DNA of 64,000 nucleotides, taken from assembly GCF_001672815.1 (NCBI RefSeq), contig NZ_LZKK01000315.1, forward strand, positions 29,374-93,373, read 5' to 3'. This DNA is from Mycobacterium sp. E796. Its GTDB lineage: Bacteria > Actinomycetota > Actinomycetes > Mycobacteriales > Mycobacteriaceae. Numbering within the stretch: position 1 is the stretch's first letter; the number at the start of each line of letters is the position of its first letter. The position numbers and the translations under genes are program-made. Below, one piece after another: positions 24,180 through 33,205 of the stretch. Below the pieces are notes generated by a model that worked only from the letters and a program-made list of their open reading frames with translations, had not been told where the DNA came from and made no database searches.

Positions 24180-26628
24180 AATGAACTACACCGGCATCCT
24201 GCCATTTCGCGATTGTCGCGTCATCGTATCCGAACTCGCGCAGCACGGCGGCAGTGTGCTGCCCGGCAAGGCATCCGCCGGGCGCCCTGACCTCCGATCG
24301 ACTCAACCCGACCAGCGGCGAGAACCGCAGGTGTTCATCGAAGATGGGACTCACAGCAGCAACGGTGTATTCGGCCGCGAGCTGCGGATCCGTCTGGATG
24401 AGCCGTGCTGGGGCACCCTCGTAGAGTTGCACACATCCGATGCCCGCCGCCCCGAGATGTTTTTCCCAGAACGCCGCCGACTCCTTGCTGAATGCAGCCT
24501 CGAGACGTCGGGCGAGCTCGTCATCATTAGCCGCCCGGTCTGCCGGCGTCGACAGGTGTTGGTCGCCGAGATCGCCGAAACCCCGCAGCGCTACCACGAG
24601 GGGTTGCCATTCCTTGGACTGCGGCGCGGCCAGGAAAATGCGTCCCTCGCTTGCGTCGTAGATCCGGTAGAGCGCTGAGAGTCCTCTGCCGTCGTGCCGG
24701 GGCGCTAAAGGCTCGGGACCATCCGTGTAGTCGACGACCCAGTCGGTGAGCAGATGCGTCACTGTAGCGAGCATCGAGGTGCGCACATCGGTGATCGGAC
24801 GGCCGCGGTCGCGCCCGACGAGGGCGGTGACGATCGCCGAAGCGACGCCGAGGGCGGCCACGCCATCGCTTTGCAACTCCGGTGACGTTCCCGCGCACGT
24901 AACCCGCGGCACGTGGTGCATGACATCATCCAGACTCGAGGTCGTGCACGCGGCGTCCGGTGTGTTGGTCAGCGCCACCCCGCCGGCCGCAGAGATGCTC
25001 GGGGCATAGGCCGGACGAGAACCGAAGGGTCCCTCGACGCCGTAGCCTGGCGCCGACACGTAAATGAGGTTGGGGTTGATCGCATGCAGCGTGTTCACAC
25101 CGATGCCCAGCTTGTCGGCGGCACCAGCCCGCATGGACTGCAGCACAACGTCGGCGCTCGCCACGATCCGGTGAGCCACCGCCCGACCCTCCTCGGTGTG
25201 TAGATCGACCTGGATACTTTCCTTGCCCTGCATCACCTTCGCGCCGGCCGCCTCCGGAAATGGCAGGAGGTTCCGGATGTCGTCACCGTTGATGTTCTCG
25301 AACTTGATGACGCGTGCGCCGAGGTCGGCGAGCACGCTCGAGGCGTAGGGAGCAGCGAACATTTCGCCGAACTCCACGATGGTGATTCCAGTCAGCGGCG
25401 GCGCCGAACGTGTGTCACCGGAGGCCTCGACAACGGACTCATCGGCAGCCCAGATGCCTCCATCGTTCCCGAGTCGAGGCGCCGGAGAAGGTCGGCGCAG
25501 CATGCCATTCTGGGTGTGAACGAGGGTGCTCGGCTGGCGGACCAGCCCAACCCCGGGATCCTCGACGAGCGTCGACCGGCCCTCGTACACCAGCTGAGGA
25601 TGACCGAAGACCTCAGGCCCGGACCGGAACAACTCGGCACACAGGTCCGGGTTGTCGTCGAAACACTGCTGCCATTCGGCCAGGGTGCGCTCTCCGACTT
25701 TCGCCAACAGGATCGACCAGAACTCCCGGTACAGCTCCGGACTTTCCAGTGTCGGAAAGCCTTTCCACTTCGGATCGGCGAGAAGTTCCATCACCCCGAA
25801 CTCGGTTAGCATCGCCGCGAACAAATTCGGTTTTACCTGTGCGAACTGCAACCAGTGCCCATCCTTGGTAGGAGCGGCCAAGAGTGCCAACAGCATCGGA
25901 CTCTGAGGGGTACCCTGCTCCGTCCAGGCGTCTACGGTGTTGTAGGCCTCGGGCCACCGGATACCGACCATCTCGCCGAACCAGTTCCACGCATCGATGG
26001 CATGCACACCACGGACAAGGTCGGCCTCGACGATCTGACCGGACCCACTGCGGTTGCGCTCATGCAACGCGGCCAGGATTCCCTGCACCGCAATGTGTCC
26101 CGTGGCGAAGCTTGCATAGGGAACGGAGACATACGACGGCCGTGGCGGATTCGCCATCCGGCGCACGGCATGAAACAGACCGGCCTTGGCGAGCACGAGC
26201 CCCTCGTAACCCTTCAAGTCCCGCCACGGCCCACTACGGCCCCATCCGGTGATGTGAGCGATCACCAGCCGAGGATGACGCGCCGACAGGGCCACCGAAT
26301 CGATGCCAAGTTCGAGGAGGGCGGATGCGCTGAACGTCGTCACCATGGCGTCGGCGTCGCGCAGCACTTCGTCCAGTTGGGACGCGCCGGAGCCGGACTT
26401 GAGGTCAACGATTTGGCTGCGTTTACCGCGCCCGAAGGCGGGCCAACCGCGAAGCGAGCGCACCGGACTGCCCCCGGGAGGTTCGAGCATCAACACCTCC
26501 GCCCCGCAGTCCGCCAGGAATTGGGTGCACACGGCACCGGGCAGCGTGGTGGACAGGTCGACGACGCGGATGCCGGCGAGCGGTTCGATCAATCCCGAGT
26601 CGGTCGGCGAACCCAGAGAGACTGACAT
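24172..26628 (-). CDS. Tandem class III (CaiB/BaiF) CoA-transferase, two fused domains
   Basis: The protein has 818 residues from ATG 26628 (GAAGGAG upstream). Two CaiB/BaiF units follow each other. Domain 1 (about 15-390) starts with LAGIRVVDLS; domain 2 (about 420-815) starts with LTGITIVEFGEMFAAP. The Asp that forms the acyl anhydride in this family aligns with Asp588 (QSDGVAALG) in domain 2. In domain 1 the same position is Ser173 (YASFATG). One half thus looks catalytic and the other structural. The enzyme would move CoA between an acid and an acyl-CoA without ATP. It ends in overlap with the TetR gene. Confidence 0.85.
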   Translation of the reverse strand: MSVSLGSPTDSGLIEPLAGIRVVDLSTTLPGAVCTQFLADCGAEVLMLEPPGGSPVRSLRGWPAFGRGKRSQIVDLKSGSGASQLDEVLRDADAMVTTFSASALLELGIDSVALSARHPRLVIAHITGWGRSGPWRDLKGYEGLVLAKAGLFHAVRRMANPPRPSYVSVPYASFATGHIAVQGILAALHERNRSGSGQIVEADLVRGVHAIDAWNWFGEMVGIRWPEAYNTVDAWTEQGTPQSPMLLALLAAPTKDGHWLQFAQVKPNLFAAMLTEFGVMELLADPKWKGFPTLESPELYREFWSILLAKVGERTLAEWQQCFDDNPDLCAELFRSGPEVFGHPQLVYEGRSTLVEDPGVGLVRQPSTLVHTQNGMLRRPSPAPRLGNDGGIWAADESVVEASGDTRSAPPLTGITIVEFGEMFAAPYASSVLADLGARVIKFENINGDDIRNLLPFPEAAGAKVMQGKESIQVDLHTEEGRAVAHRIVASADVVLQSMRAGAADKLGIGVNTLHAINPNLIYVSAPGYGVEGPFGSRPAYAPSISAAGGVALTNTPDAACTTSSLDDVMHHVPRVTCAGTSPELQSDGVAALGVASAIVTALVGRDRGRPITDVRTSMLATVTHLLTDWVVDYTDGPEPLAPRHDGRGLSALYRIYDASEGRIFLAAPQSKEWQPLVVALRGFGDLGDQHLSTPADRAANDDELARRLEAAFSKESAAFWEKHLGAAGIGCVQLYEGAPARLIQTDPQLAAEYTVAAVSPIFDEHLRFSPLVGLSRSEVRAPGGCLAGQHTAAVLREFGYDDATIAKWQDAGVVHCG

Positions 26629-26645
26629 ATCGAACGGCACTCCTT

Positions 26646-26662
26646 CGAAAATCGATTTTTCG
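26646..26662. promoter_or_regulatory. Inverted repeat, candidate TetR operator (copy 1)
   Basis: CGAAAATCGATTTTTCG has 6-base arms around TCGAT and is centred at 26654, 18 bases before the start of the tandem CoA-transferase. Its inner 15 bases match copy 2 at 13 positions. A dimeric repressor bound here would cover the ribosome-binding region. Confidence 0.6.
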
Positions 26663-26786
26663 GAATACAGCGCATTAGCCTGCATCCTTGTGATGTGCAT
26701 CGCATGATAGCTCAACTTTCAGCACAGATTCCAGTGTCAATTTCGGTCGCCGTGGTTGACAGACGACCTCTGAAGCGCATAGCGTT

Positions 26787-26807
26787 CGTGAAAATTCATT
26801 TTTCACG
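26787..26807. promoter_or_regulatory. Inverted repeat, candidate TetR operator (copy 2)
   Basis: CGTGAAAA and TTTTCACG form 8-base arms around five bases, centred at 26797, 37 bases before the amidohydrolase ATG at 26834. The inner 15 bases match copy 1 at 13 positions. One copy therefore sits in front of each divergent transcript, 143 bases apart. Confidence 0.6.
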
Positions 26808-26833
26808 CTTCGAGCGCACGGCGGAGGAACCGC

Positions 26834-27973
26834 ATGACCAAGATCTGGACGAACTCCGGCGACTCGCACTTCCTTGAACCCGACGACCTCTGGCAATCCA
26901 GGCTGCCGAAGGGACTTGCCGAGCTATGCCCACGATCGGAAAAGGATCCGGACGGCGAATACGAGACCGTCTACGTCGACGGTCAAATCTTTCGCCGAAA
27001 GCTCCCCTCCTCGGCGATGGTGGCCTTCGCTGAGTTGAGCTCGAAGCCGCAGGGGGTGCGAGATGCCCGCGCGCGGCTCGGCGACCTCGATATCGAAGGT
27101 GTATGGGGAGAGGTCATCTTTCCCTCGCTGGGCATGTGGGCCTCGACGTTCCGCACGCCGGAGTTGCTCAAGGCCTGCATGCGAGCCAGCAATGAGTGGG
27201 CTCTCGAGGAGATTGCCGCCGTCTCGCCGCGCTACGTCGTCACCGCGCAGGTATCCACGCTCGTGGTCGACGACGCGGTGGATGAACTGTCCTGGGCGGC
27301 GGACAGGGGTTTCAAGGCCGTTTTCCTGCCGACGACTCCGCACCCGAGTGCCCCGGATTGGCACCGTCAGGAGTGGGAGCCGTTTTGGGCCGCCGCTGAG
27401 GAGGCCGGCATGGTGCTCGCGTTCCACATCGGCACCGATCCGGTACCCGTCGAGGCGGGCAACAGTGTGAGCGGCGGCGCAGGTCAGGTGTACCGCGGTC
27501 CGGGTGGCGCCATCATGAACTACGCCGAGACGACGTTCTCCGGTCAACGCGCCGCCATGAAAATGGTGGCCTCCGGCGCGCTCGATCGGCACCCGAACCT
27601 GAAGGTGTTGATCTCGGAGGGCGGTGCGACCTGGGTCCCGTTCCTCGGCGACCGCCTGCTGGAGGGGTATCGCCAGCACCATATGGCGGTGCGGCCCAAG
27701 CTCAGCCGAAACCCGAAGGAGATCCTGTACAGCCAGGTCTACGCTTCGTTCCAGCACGACCAGACCGCCGTGGCGGCCTTCGACCACATGGGTTACCGCA
27801 ACGTCATGTTCGGCAGCGACTACCCGCATATGGAGGGCACTTTCGGCCACACCCAGGACACGTTGAAGACGCTGTTCGACGGGGTCAGCGATGAGACACG
27901 GCTGCGCATCACCCAGGGCACGTTTTTCGAGCTGTTCCCTGACGTCCCGCCCGTGCCGTCCGAAAGCATCTGA
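26834..27973 (+). CDS. Amidohydrolase family protein (ACMSD-like metal-dependent hydrolase)
   Basis: This 379-residue TIM-barrel protein starts at ATG 26834 after GGAGG. The N-terminal motif is SGDSHFLEPDDLW, and FGSDYPHMEG near residue 320 is the strand-8 Asp motif; LAFHIGTDPV (about residue 196) fits the His ligand strand. It is the third amidohydrolase of the window and heads an eight-gene rightward operon. Family members cleave or decarboxylate ring-derived acids, so it may act on an intermediate released by the aldolase pair downstream. The substrate is unknown. Confidence 0.87.
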   Translation: MTKIWTNSGDSHFLEPDDLWQSRLPKGLAELCPRSEKDPDGEYETVYVDGQIFRRKLPSSAMVAFAELSSKPQGVRDARARLGDLDIEGVWGEVIFPSLGMWASTFRTPELLKACMRASNEWALEEIAAVSPRYVVTAQVSTLVVDDAVDELSWAADRGFKAVFLPTTPHPSAPDWHRQEWEPFWAAAEEAGMVLAFHIGTDPVPVEAGNSVSGGAGQVYRGPGGAIMNYAETTFSGQRAAMKMVASGALDRHPNLKVLISEGGATWVPFLGDRLLEGYRQHHMAVRPKLSRNPKEILYSQVYASFQHDQTAVAAFDHMGYRNVMFGSDYPHMEGTFGHTQDTLKTLFDGVSDETRLRITQGTFFELFPDVPPVPSESI

Positions 27974-27977
27974 GCTG

Positions 27978-29177
27978 GTGGGCAATTCGAACGGTCTGCG
28001 TGATGTCGCCATTGTCGGAATCGGTGCGACGCCCTACTACAAGCGAGGCACATCACTTCCGAAGACCATCATCGAACTCGCCGGAGAGGCGATCCTCGCC
28101 GCGTGCGCGGACGCCGGATTGTCCGTGCGCGACATCGACGGTTTCGCCTATTACTCGGGTGCGAGTGCCGGTTACACCGAGAAGATGGACACCGGCGATT
28201 TCGTGGAAACTCTTGGCATACCGGAGGTCCGATTCACCGCGGCGCTGACTTCGGGCGGCGGTGGTTCGGCGGGGGCGATCGGGCTGGCCAGAGCGGCCAT
28301 TGTCGCCGGGGATGCTTCCGTGGTCGTCACTGTGATGGCGTTGCAGCAGTCGAAACAGCGTCTGGGGTCGGTGTTTTCGGCGATGGCGCCCGATCCGATC
28401 AACTCGTTCCTGCAGCCGTCAGGGTTGTTCGGCCCGGGCCAGCTGATGTCGGTGTTGGCGCGTCGGCACATGCATCTCTACGGCACGCGGCGTGAGGCTT
28501 TCGCCGAGATCGCGATCTCGACGCGGGCCAATGCGCTGAACAGGCCAAAGGCCATCCACCGGGAGCCACTCACCCTCGAAGACTATTTCGATGCGCGGAT
28601 GATCGCAGAACCGTTGTGCCTCTACGATTTCTGTCAGGAAACCGACGGTGCCGTCGCGGTGATCACGACGAGCGTGGACCGTGCCCGCGATCTCCGTCAA
28701 CCGCCGGTCCCCGTGGTCGCCGCCGCCCACGGTGGAGTCAAGGAGTGGGGACGCGCATTCGCATGGATGGGCATGCCCGACGAATACTTCGCCTCGTCGG
28801 GCAACAAGCCGATTGCTGACCGGCTCTACCGGCAGGCCGGGATCAGCGCCGCCGACATCGACGTGGCGCTGCTCTACGACCACTTCACCCCGATGGTGGT
28901 GATGCAACTCGAGGACTACGGGTTCTGCGCGAAGGGTGAGGGCGGCGCGTTCGTCGAGAGTGGGGCGATCCGCTACAACGGTGGCTCCATCCCGCTCAAC
29001 ACGCACGGCGGTCAACTGTCGGAGGCCTACATCATCGGCATGACCCACGTCATGGAAGGGGTCGAGCAGATGCGCGGCACCGCGATTAACCAAGTGGCCG
29101 ACGCGGAGCTCGCGTTGGTTACTGGAGGGCCGGCCAGCCTGCCGGTCAGCGGCCTTATCCTGGGGCGCGCCGCATGA
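27978..29177 (+). CDS. Ltp2-like thiolase-fold aldolase (no thiolase nucleophile)
   Basis: The protein has 399 residues from GTG 27978. It has the thiolase fold, but the nucleophile region reads ALTSGGGGSAGA without Cys, the HDCF region reads LLYDHFTP, and the C-terminal motif is HGGQLSEAYIIG. M. tuberculosis Ltp2, which with the DUF35 domain of ChsH2 retro-aldol cleaves a steroid side-chain CoA ester, lacks the Cys and uses Tyr residues instead; Tyr residues occur here in both matching motifs. The next gene encodes a DUF35 protein with a four-base overlap, so an Ltp2-ChsH2-type aldolase complex is the best reading. Confidence 0.82.
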   Translation: MGNSNGLRDVAIVGIGATPYYKRGTSLPKTIIELAGEAILAACADAGLSVRDIDGFAYYSGASAGYTEKMDTGDFVETLGIPEVRFTAALTSGGGGSAGAIGLARAAIVAGDASVVVTVMALQQSKQRLGSVFSAMAPDPINSFLQPSGLFGPGQLMSVLARRHMHLYGTRREAFAEIAISTRANALNRPKAIHREPLTLEDYFDARMIAEPLCLYDFCQETDGAVAVITTSVDRARDLRQPPVPVVAAAHGGVKEWGRAFAWMGMPDEYFASSGNKPIADRLYRQAGISAADIDVALLYDHFTPMVVMQLEDYGFCAKGEGGAFVESGAIRYNGGSIPLNTHGGQLSEAYIIGMTHVMEGVEQMRGTAINQVADAELALVTGGPASLPVSGLILGRAA

Positions 29178-29623
29178 GCGCGCCCTCCGCCACGCTGGCG
29201 AGCACCCTGCCCGGTGAACACGTCCGGATCGCGGTCAACAAAGACACCGAACCGTTCTGGCAGGCCGCGAAGGAAGGGCGGCTGGTCGCGCCACAGTGTG
29301 CCGAATGCAACACCTTCCGGCTGCCCCCGACACCGTTCTGCCCCAACTGTCAGTCCACGGCGGTCAACTGGGTTCAGCTCAGTGGTGATGCAACCGTCTA
29401 CAGCTTCGCGGTCGTCCACGGGATCCCCGGCGCACCCGAGCTGATCGTGGTGCCCGTGGTGGTTGACCTCCCCGACGCGCCGGGCGCCCGGCTCGTCAGC
29501 AACGTCGTCGACATCGCACCGGCCGATGTGACGATCGGAATGGCTCTGCACGTGGACTTTTCGCCCATCGCTGACGGCTGGATGCTGCCGGTGTTTCGGG
29601 CCGCCGACGTTCGGAAGGAGTGA
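29174..29623 (+). CDS. DUF35 OB-fold protein with rubredoxin-like zinc ribbon, aldolase partner
   Basis: The protein has 149 residues; its ATG overlaps the stop of the Ltp2-like gene (ATGA). The zinc ribbon has four Cys (42, 45, 56, 59; CAEC and CPNC) and is followed by an OB-fold (about residues 65-140). DUF35 proteins of this type bind the CoA portion of the substrate and hold thiolase-fold enzymes together, as in ChsH2-Ltp2. Here it is a stand-alone chain without the MaoC domain found in ChsH2. The order aldolase-DUF35 fits a stable complex. Confidence 0.87.
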   Translation: MSAPSATLASTLPGEHVRIAVNKDTEPFWQAAKEGRLVAPQCAECNTFRLPPTPFCPNCQSTAVNWVQLSGDATVYSFAVVHGIPGAPELIVVPVVVDLPDAPGARLVSNVVDIAPADVTIGMALHVDFSPIADGWMLPVFRAADVRKE

Positions 29624-29629
29624 CCAGGC

Positions 29630-29842
29630 GTGGCTGATGACGAGAGCGCATTCCATGAGAAGCCGCTCGAATTCTTCGCGAGCATCGCCAACACCGGCGG
29701 TGACTGCGACGGGCAGGCGATCCTTCCCAAAAACGGACACTTCCGCGCCACCTGTTCATGCGGCAACTGGAGCGTCGAGATCGACGACTCCGAAGAAGGT
29801 TTGAGATTGGCACGTATCCACACCGGCAGCTCGCCGGACTGA
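29630..29842 (+). CDS. Small Cys-containing protein of unknown function
   Basis: The protein has 70 residues and starts at GTG 29630, with AAGGAG nine bases upstream. It contains Cys26 and a CSCGNWSVEI motif (Cys42, Cys44) followed by acidic residues. Too few Cys are present for a full iron-sulfur site in a monomer, though metal binding across a dimer is possible. It stands between the DUF35 partner and a mycofactocin-type SDR in an operon with very short gaps, so it is probably expressed with them. I do not know its function. Confidence 0.7.
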   Translation: MADDESAFHEKPLEFFASIANTGGDCDGQAILPKNGHFRATCSCGNWSVEIDDSEEGLRLARIHTGSSPD

Positions 29843-29860
29843 CGTCAAGGGAGACAATCC

Positions 29861-30676
29861 GTGGGAAACCTCGAAGGCAAAGTCGCCTTCATCACCGGCG
29901 CCGCTCGAGGGCAGGGCCGCGCGCATGCCATCCGCTTGGCCAGTGAAGGTGCCGACATCGTCGCGCTGGACATCTGTGCCGACATCGACTCGATGGACTA
30001 TCCCAACGCGACGCCCGCCGAGCTCGAGGAGACGGTCAAGCTCGTGGAGGACCGAGGCCGGCGAATTGTGGCCCGCCAAGCCGACGTTCGCGACGGCGAC
30101 GCCGTCGACGCTGTGGTCAGCGATGGTGTCGACGAGTTCGGCCGCCTGGACATTGTCGTGGCCAACGCCGGTATCGTGCGCCTCAGTGAAGGGTCGAACC
30201 GGCGGCAGATCTTCCGGGACATCATCGACGTGAACCTGGTCGGCGTGTGGAACACCGTCGAGGCGGCGATCCCAACCCTGATCGCCGGCGGTCGCGGCGG
30301 ATCGATTGTGATCACAAGCTCGAGCGCTGGTTTAAAGGCCACCGGCACCGACCGGGCCGGTGGTCAGGCCTACGCCGCCGCCAAACGTGGACTTGTCGGT
30401 TTGATGCAGGTGTGGGCCAACCACCTTGGGCCGCACTCGATCCGGGTCAACACGATTCACCCGACGGGGGTGGCGACCGGCATGGTGATGAACGAGACGA
30501 TGGCCAAGCTTTTCGAAGCCAATGACGAGGCGCTGTCGGCCATGCAGAACGTCCTGCCGATACAGATCCTGCAGCCCGAGGACGTCGCGGAAGCCGTCGC
30601 GTGGCTGGTGTCCGATGCGGGCAGGTTCATCACCGGCACCGCCTGGCCCCTCGATGCCGGCTTCTCGGTGAGGTAA
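29861..30676 (+). CDS. SDR of the mycofactocin-coupled type
   Basis: The protein has 271 residues from GTG 29861 (AAGGGAG upstream). TGAARGQG is at 12-19, ANAG replaces NNAG, and Tyr171/Lys175 (AYAAAK) are present. The insert VALDICADIDSMDYPNAT followed by ETVKLVEDRGRR is the mycofactocin-SDR hallmark. It should oxidise an alcohol and hand electrons to mycofactocin. The aldehyde dehydrogenase 11 bases downstream could take the next step if the product is an aldehyde. Confidence 0.88.
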   Translation: MGNLEGKVAFITGAARGQGRAHAIRLASEGADIVALDICADIDSMDYPNATPAELEETVKLVEDRGRRIVARQADVRDGDAVDAVVSDGVDEFGRLDIVVANAGIVRLSEGSNRRQIFRDIIDVNLVGVWNTVEAAIPTLIAGGRGGSIVITSSSAGLKATGTDRAGGQAYAAAKRGLVGLMQVWANHLGPHSIRVNTIHPTGVATGMVMNETMAKLFEANDEALSAMQNVLPIQILQPEDVAEAVAWLVSDAGRFITGTAWPLDAGFSVR

Positions 30677-30687
30677 CGGAGAGACAC

Positions 30688-32151
30688 ATGACCGCTTCGA
30701 TGATGGACACCACCCGCCCCGAGGTCACCTTGCGGATCGGCGGTGAGAAACGGCGCACCTCCGCCGGCGGCACCTACCAACACATCAACCCGTGTACCGG
30801 AACCCCCGACGCCGCAATCCCGATGGCGGGACCCGCCGAGATCGATGCGGCGGTCACGGCGGCCCACGACGCGTTCCGGAGTTGGCGTCAGACGAACCCC
30901 GCCGAGCGCCGGCGCATTCTGCTGTATTTTGCCGACTTGATCGAACAACACAGCAGCGACTTCGTTCGCCTCGGGACGTTCGACAACGGCACCCCTTCGG
31001 GGATGGTGTCCGCGCTCGTAGCCATGTCCGTCGAGTGGACGCGCTACTATGCCGGCTGGGCGGACAAGATCACCAGCGATATCTCGGCCTCCTTCCGCAC
31101 TCATGGCGAGTTCAGCTATACCCTGAGCCAGCCTTATGGGGTCATCGGTGTAATCATCACCTGGAACGGTCCGCTCATCTCGCTGGCCATGAAAGTGCCT
31201 GCCGCCCTTGCTGCCGGCAACACAGTAGTGATTAAGCCGTCCGAACTCACCCCTTTCAGCGCCAACCTCTACGCCGATCTCGCTGCCGAAGCCGGGATAC
31301 CCGCCGGCGTAGTCAATGTGGTTACCGGATCCGCCGAAGCCGGCTCAGCGCTCGTCGCGCATCCGCATGTCAAGAAGATCACTTTCACCGGCGGCCCGGA
31401 TACTGCGCGCAAGATACTCGCGGCCTGCGCGGAGCAGATCAAGCCTGCGGTCATGGAGCTCGGCGGAAAATCGGGCAACATTGTCTTTGAGGACGCGAAC
31501 CTCGACCTCGCCTGCAGTGTCGGGACGATGATGTCGGTAGGGCTGATGAGCGGTCAGGGGTGTTCTCTTCCGACGCGGATGATCGTGGCGCGGCCGCTCT
31601 ACGAGGACGTTATCGCGCGCGTCTCGGCCATGGCTTTGGCGATCAAGGTTGGGGATCCATTCCAACCCGACACTGTTGCTGGTCCCATCGTGAACGCCGC
31701 AGCGCTGGAACGGATCACGGGCATGATCGAGCGCGCCAAGCACGACGGCGCACGTCTGGTTACGGGCGGTGAGCGTATCGGTGGCGAACTGGCGGAGGGG
31801 TACTTCCTGCAGCCGACCGTGTTCGCCGACGTGGACCCTCTTTCAGAACTGGCGCAGCGAGAGGTCTTCGGCCCGGTGCTGTCGATCATTCCGTTCGACA
31901 ACGAAGCTGAAGCCATCGACATCGCGAACGGCACCCCGTATGGGCTGTCCGGGTATATGTTCACGAACGACCTCAAACGCGCCCACCGTGTCGCTGAGGC
32001 ACTCGAAACCGGAGAGGTCCTGATCAACGGCGCCATGAACCTGGCAGTACACCGACCGTTCGGCGGGATCGGCATCAGCGGAATGGGCAAGGAAGGCGGC
32101 CGACAAGGGCTGGACGAGTTTCTGTGGACCAAGAGCGTCAGCATCGCCTGA
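30688..32151 (+). CDS. Aldehyde dehydrogenase (NAD(P)-dependent)
   Basis: This 487-residue ALDH has a normal length. The catalytic Glu257 lies in MELGGKSGN and the catalytic Cys292 in GQGCSLPTR; the Asn of TWNGP near residue 157 stands for the usual PWN. ATG 30688 has a GGAGAG site upstream. Its place after a mycofactocin SDR suggests an alcohol-aldehyde-acid sequence that yields a substrate for CoA activation. A second ALDH lies at 41186. Confidence 0.92.
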   Translation: MTASMMDTTRPEVTLRIGGEKRRTSAGGTYQHINPCTGTPDAAIPMAGPAEIDAAVTAAHDAFRSWRQTNPAERRRILLYFADLIEQHSSDFVRLGTFDNGTPSGMVSALVAMSVEWTRYYAGWADKITSDISASFRTHGEFSYTLSQPYGVIGVIITWNGPLISLAMKVPAALAAGNTVVIKPSELTPFSANLYADLAAEAGIPAGVVNVVTGSAEAGSALVAHPHVKKITFTGGPDTARKILAACAEQIKPAVMELGGKSGNIVFEDANLDLACSVGTMMSVGLMSGQGCSLPTRMIVARPLYEDVIARVSAMALAIKVGDPFQPDTVAGPIVNAAALERITGMIERAKHDGARLVTGGERIGGELAEGYFLQPTVFADVDPLSELAQREVFGPVLSIIPFDNEAEAIDIANGTPYGLSGYMFTNDLKRAHRVAEALETGEVLINGAMNLAVHRPFGGIGISGMGKEGGRQGLDEFLWTKSVSIA

Positions 32152-32160
32152 TTCCCTGAC

Positions 32161-33183
32161 ATGAGCGGAACCGACTCAGGCACACCAGGTTTTCGTCTAC
32201 ATCCGCTGCACGGGATTCATGAGCCGACGCACGGGACGCCGCGACGACCGCCTGGCTCGGTGCGGCGAACCAGCTCCATCGACATGACCCGCGATCCCGG
32301 CTCCATGGATCCGGTGTACCTGTCGGGCCGGGCACGTGACCTCCAGACGGCCGGCGACGGCACCACGACAGAGACCGGCCGAGCCCGGCTGGAAGCGACA
32401 ATCGAGATGATCGCCCGGGTCGTCCACCACCTCGAGGTCGAACCGGCCGTTGCCAACATGCACCTCGTCGGGGCGCCCGCGATGAGCGGCTTTCGCGCCG
32501 CGGTCGACAAGGCCGCGCCCGAACTTCGGTCCCGCCGGGACTTGCGCTATACGTTGCTCGACGACGTCCCGGTCGCCACGCTGGTCTCCGGACACGCGCT
32601 ATCGGCGTCCGGCGCTCTGGGTAACGCGACGAAGTCGGGCTACCTGCCGGTGGCCGATCAGTGTGCCGGCTTCGTCACCGGCGGTCTGCTGATGACCTCG
32701 TTCAAATCAGGCGACCCCGCTGTGGTGACCGGACCGACCGCTCCCGCCCTCGAGGACCCGGCCGATTCCCTCGCCTGGCATGACATGACCGCGTTGCCAA
32801 TTCACGGTATGCGGAGGCGGCGAAGACTTGACGTGCACCAGGGCTCGGATGGTCCAGAGATTTCGATCGATGCGATGTTCCGCGACAGCTACGTGCGCGC
32901 CGACGGCACCGAGACCATCATCCACGAGTACACCCTCGACGCATCGGCAGATGCCGACACCGGGATCATCCTGAGCTCGAAGGCGGTGCCCAGGGTGCTG
33001 CCCTGGCAGGAATGTCCCGGCGCAGTCGCAAGCGCAACGCAGATCGTCGGAATGCGATTGGACGAGTTGGGAACCCGGGTCCGTCAGGAACTGTTCGGCA
33101 CATCAACCTGCACGCACCTCAACGATCTCCTGCGCAGCCTGGCCGATGCCGCGGCGCTGATCCCCCTGCTGCACACCGATTGA
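32161..33183 (+). CDS. DUF2889 domain-containing protein
   Basis: The protein has 340 residues from ATG 32161, nine bases after the aldehyde dehydrogenase. The C-terminal TCTHLNDLLRSLADA segment and the preceding region with DAMFRDSYVR are what I recognise of DUF2889, a family found in aromatic and steroid catabolic clusters with no assigned reaction. The first 50 residues are Pro- and Arg-rich and probably flexible. The single Cys/His pair in TCTHLND may be functional. Its location in the operon suggests a role in the same pathway, which I cannot name. Confidence 0.65.
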   Translation: MSGTDSGTPGFRLHPLHGIHEPTHGTPRRPPGSVRRTSSIDMTRDPGSMDPVYLSGRARDLQTAGDGTTTETGRARLEATIEMIARVVHHLEVEPAVANMHLVGAPAMSGFRAAVDKAAPELRSRRDLRYTLLDDVPVATLVSGHALSASGALGNATKSGYLPVADQCAGFVTGGLLMTSFKSGDPAVVTGPTAPALEDPADSLAWHDMTALPIHGMRRRRRLDVHQGSDGPEISIDAMFRDSYVRADGTETIIHEYTLDASADADTGIILSSKAVPRVLPWQECPGAVASATQIVGMRLDELGTRVRQELFGTSTCTHLNDLLRSLADAAALIPLLHTD

Positions 33184-33205
33184 ACGCTCAGCCATTGGAG
33201 GAATC

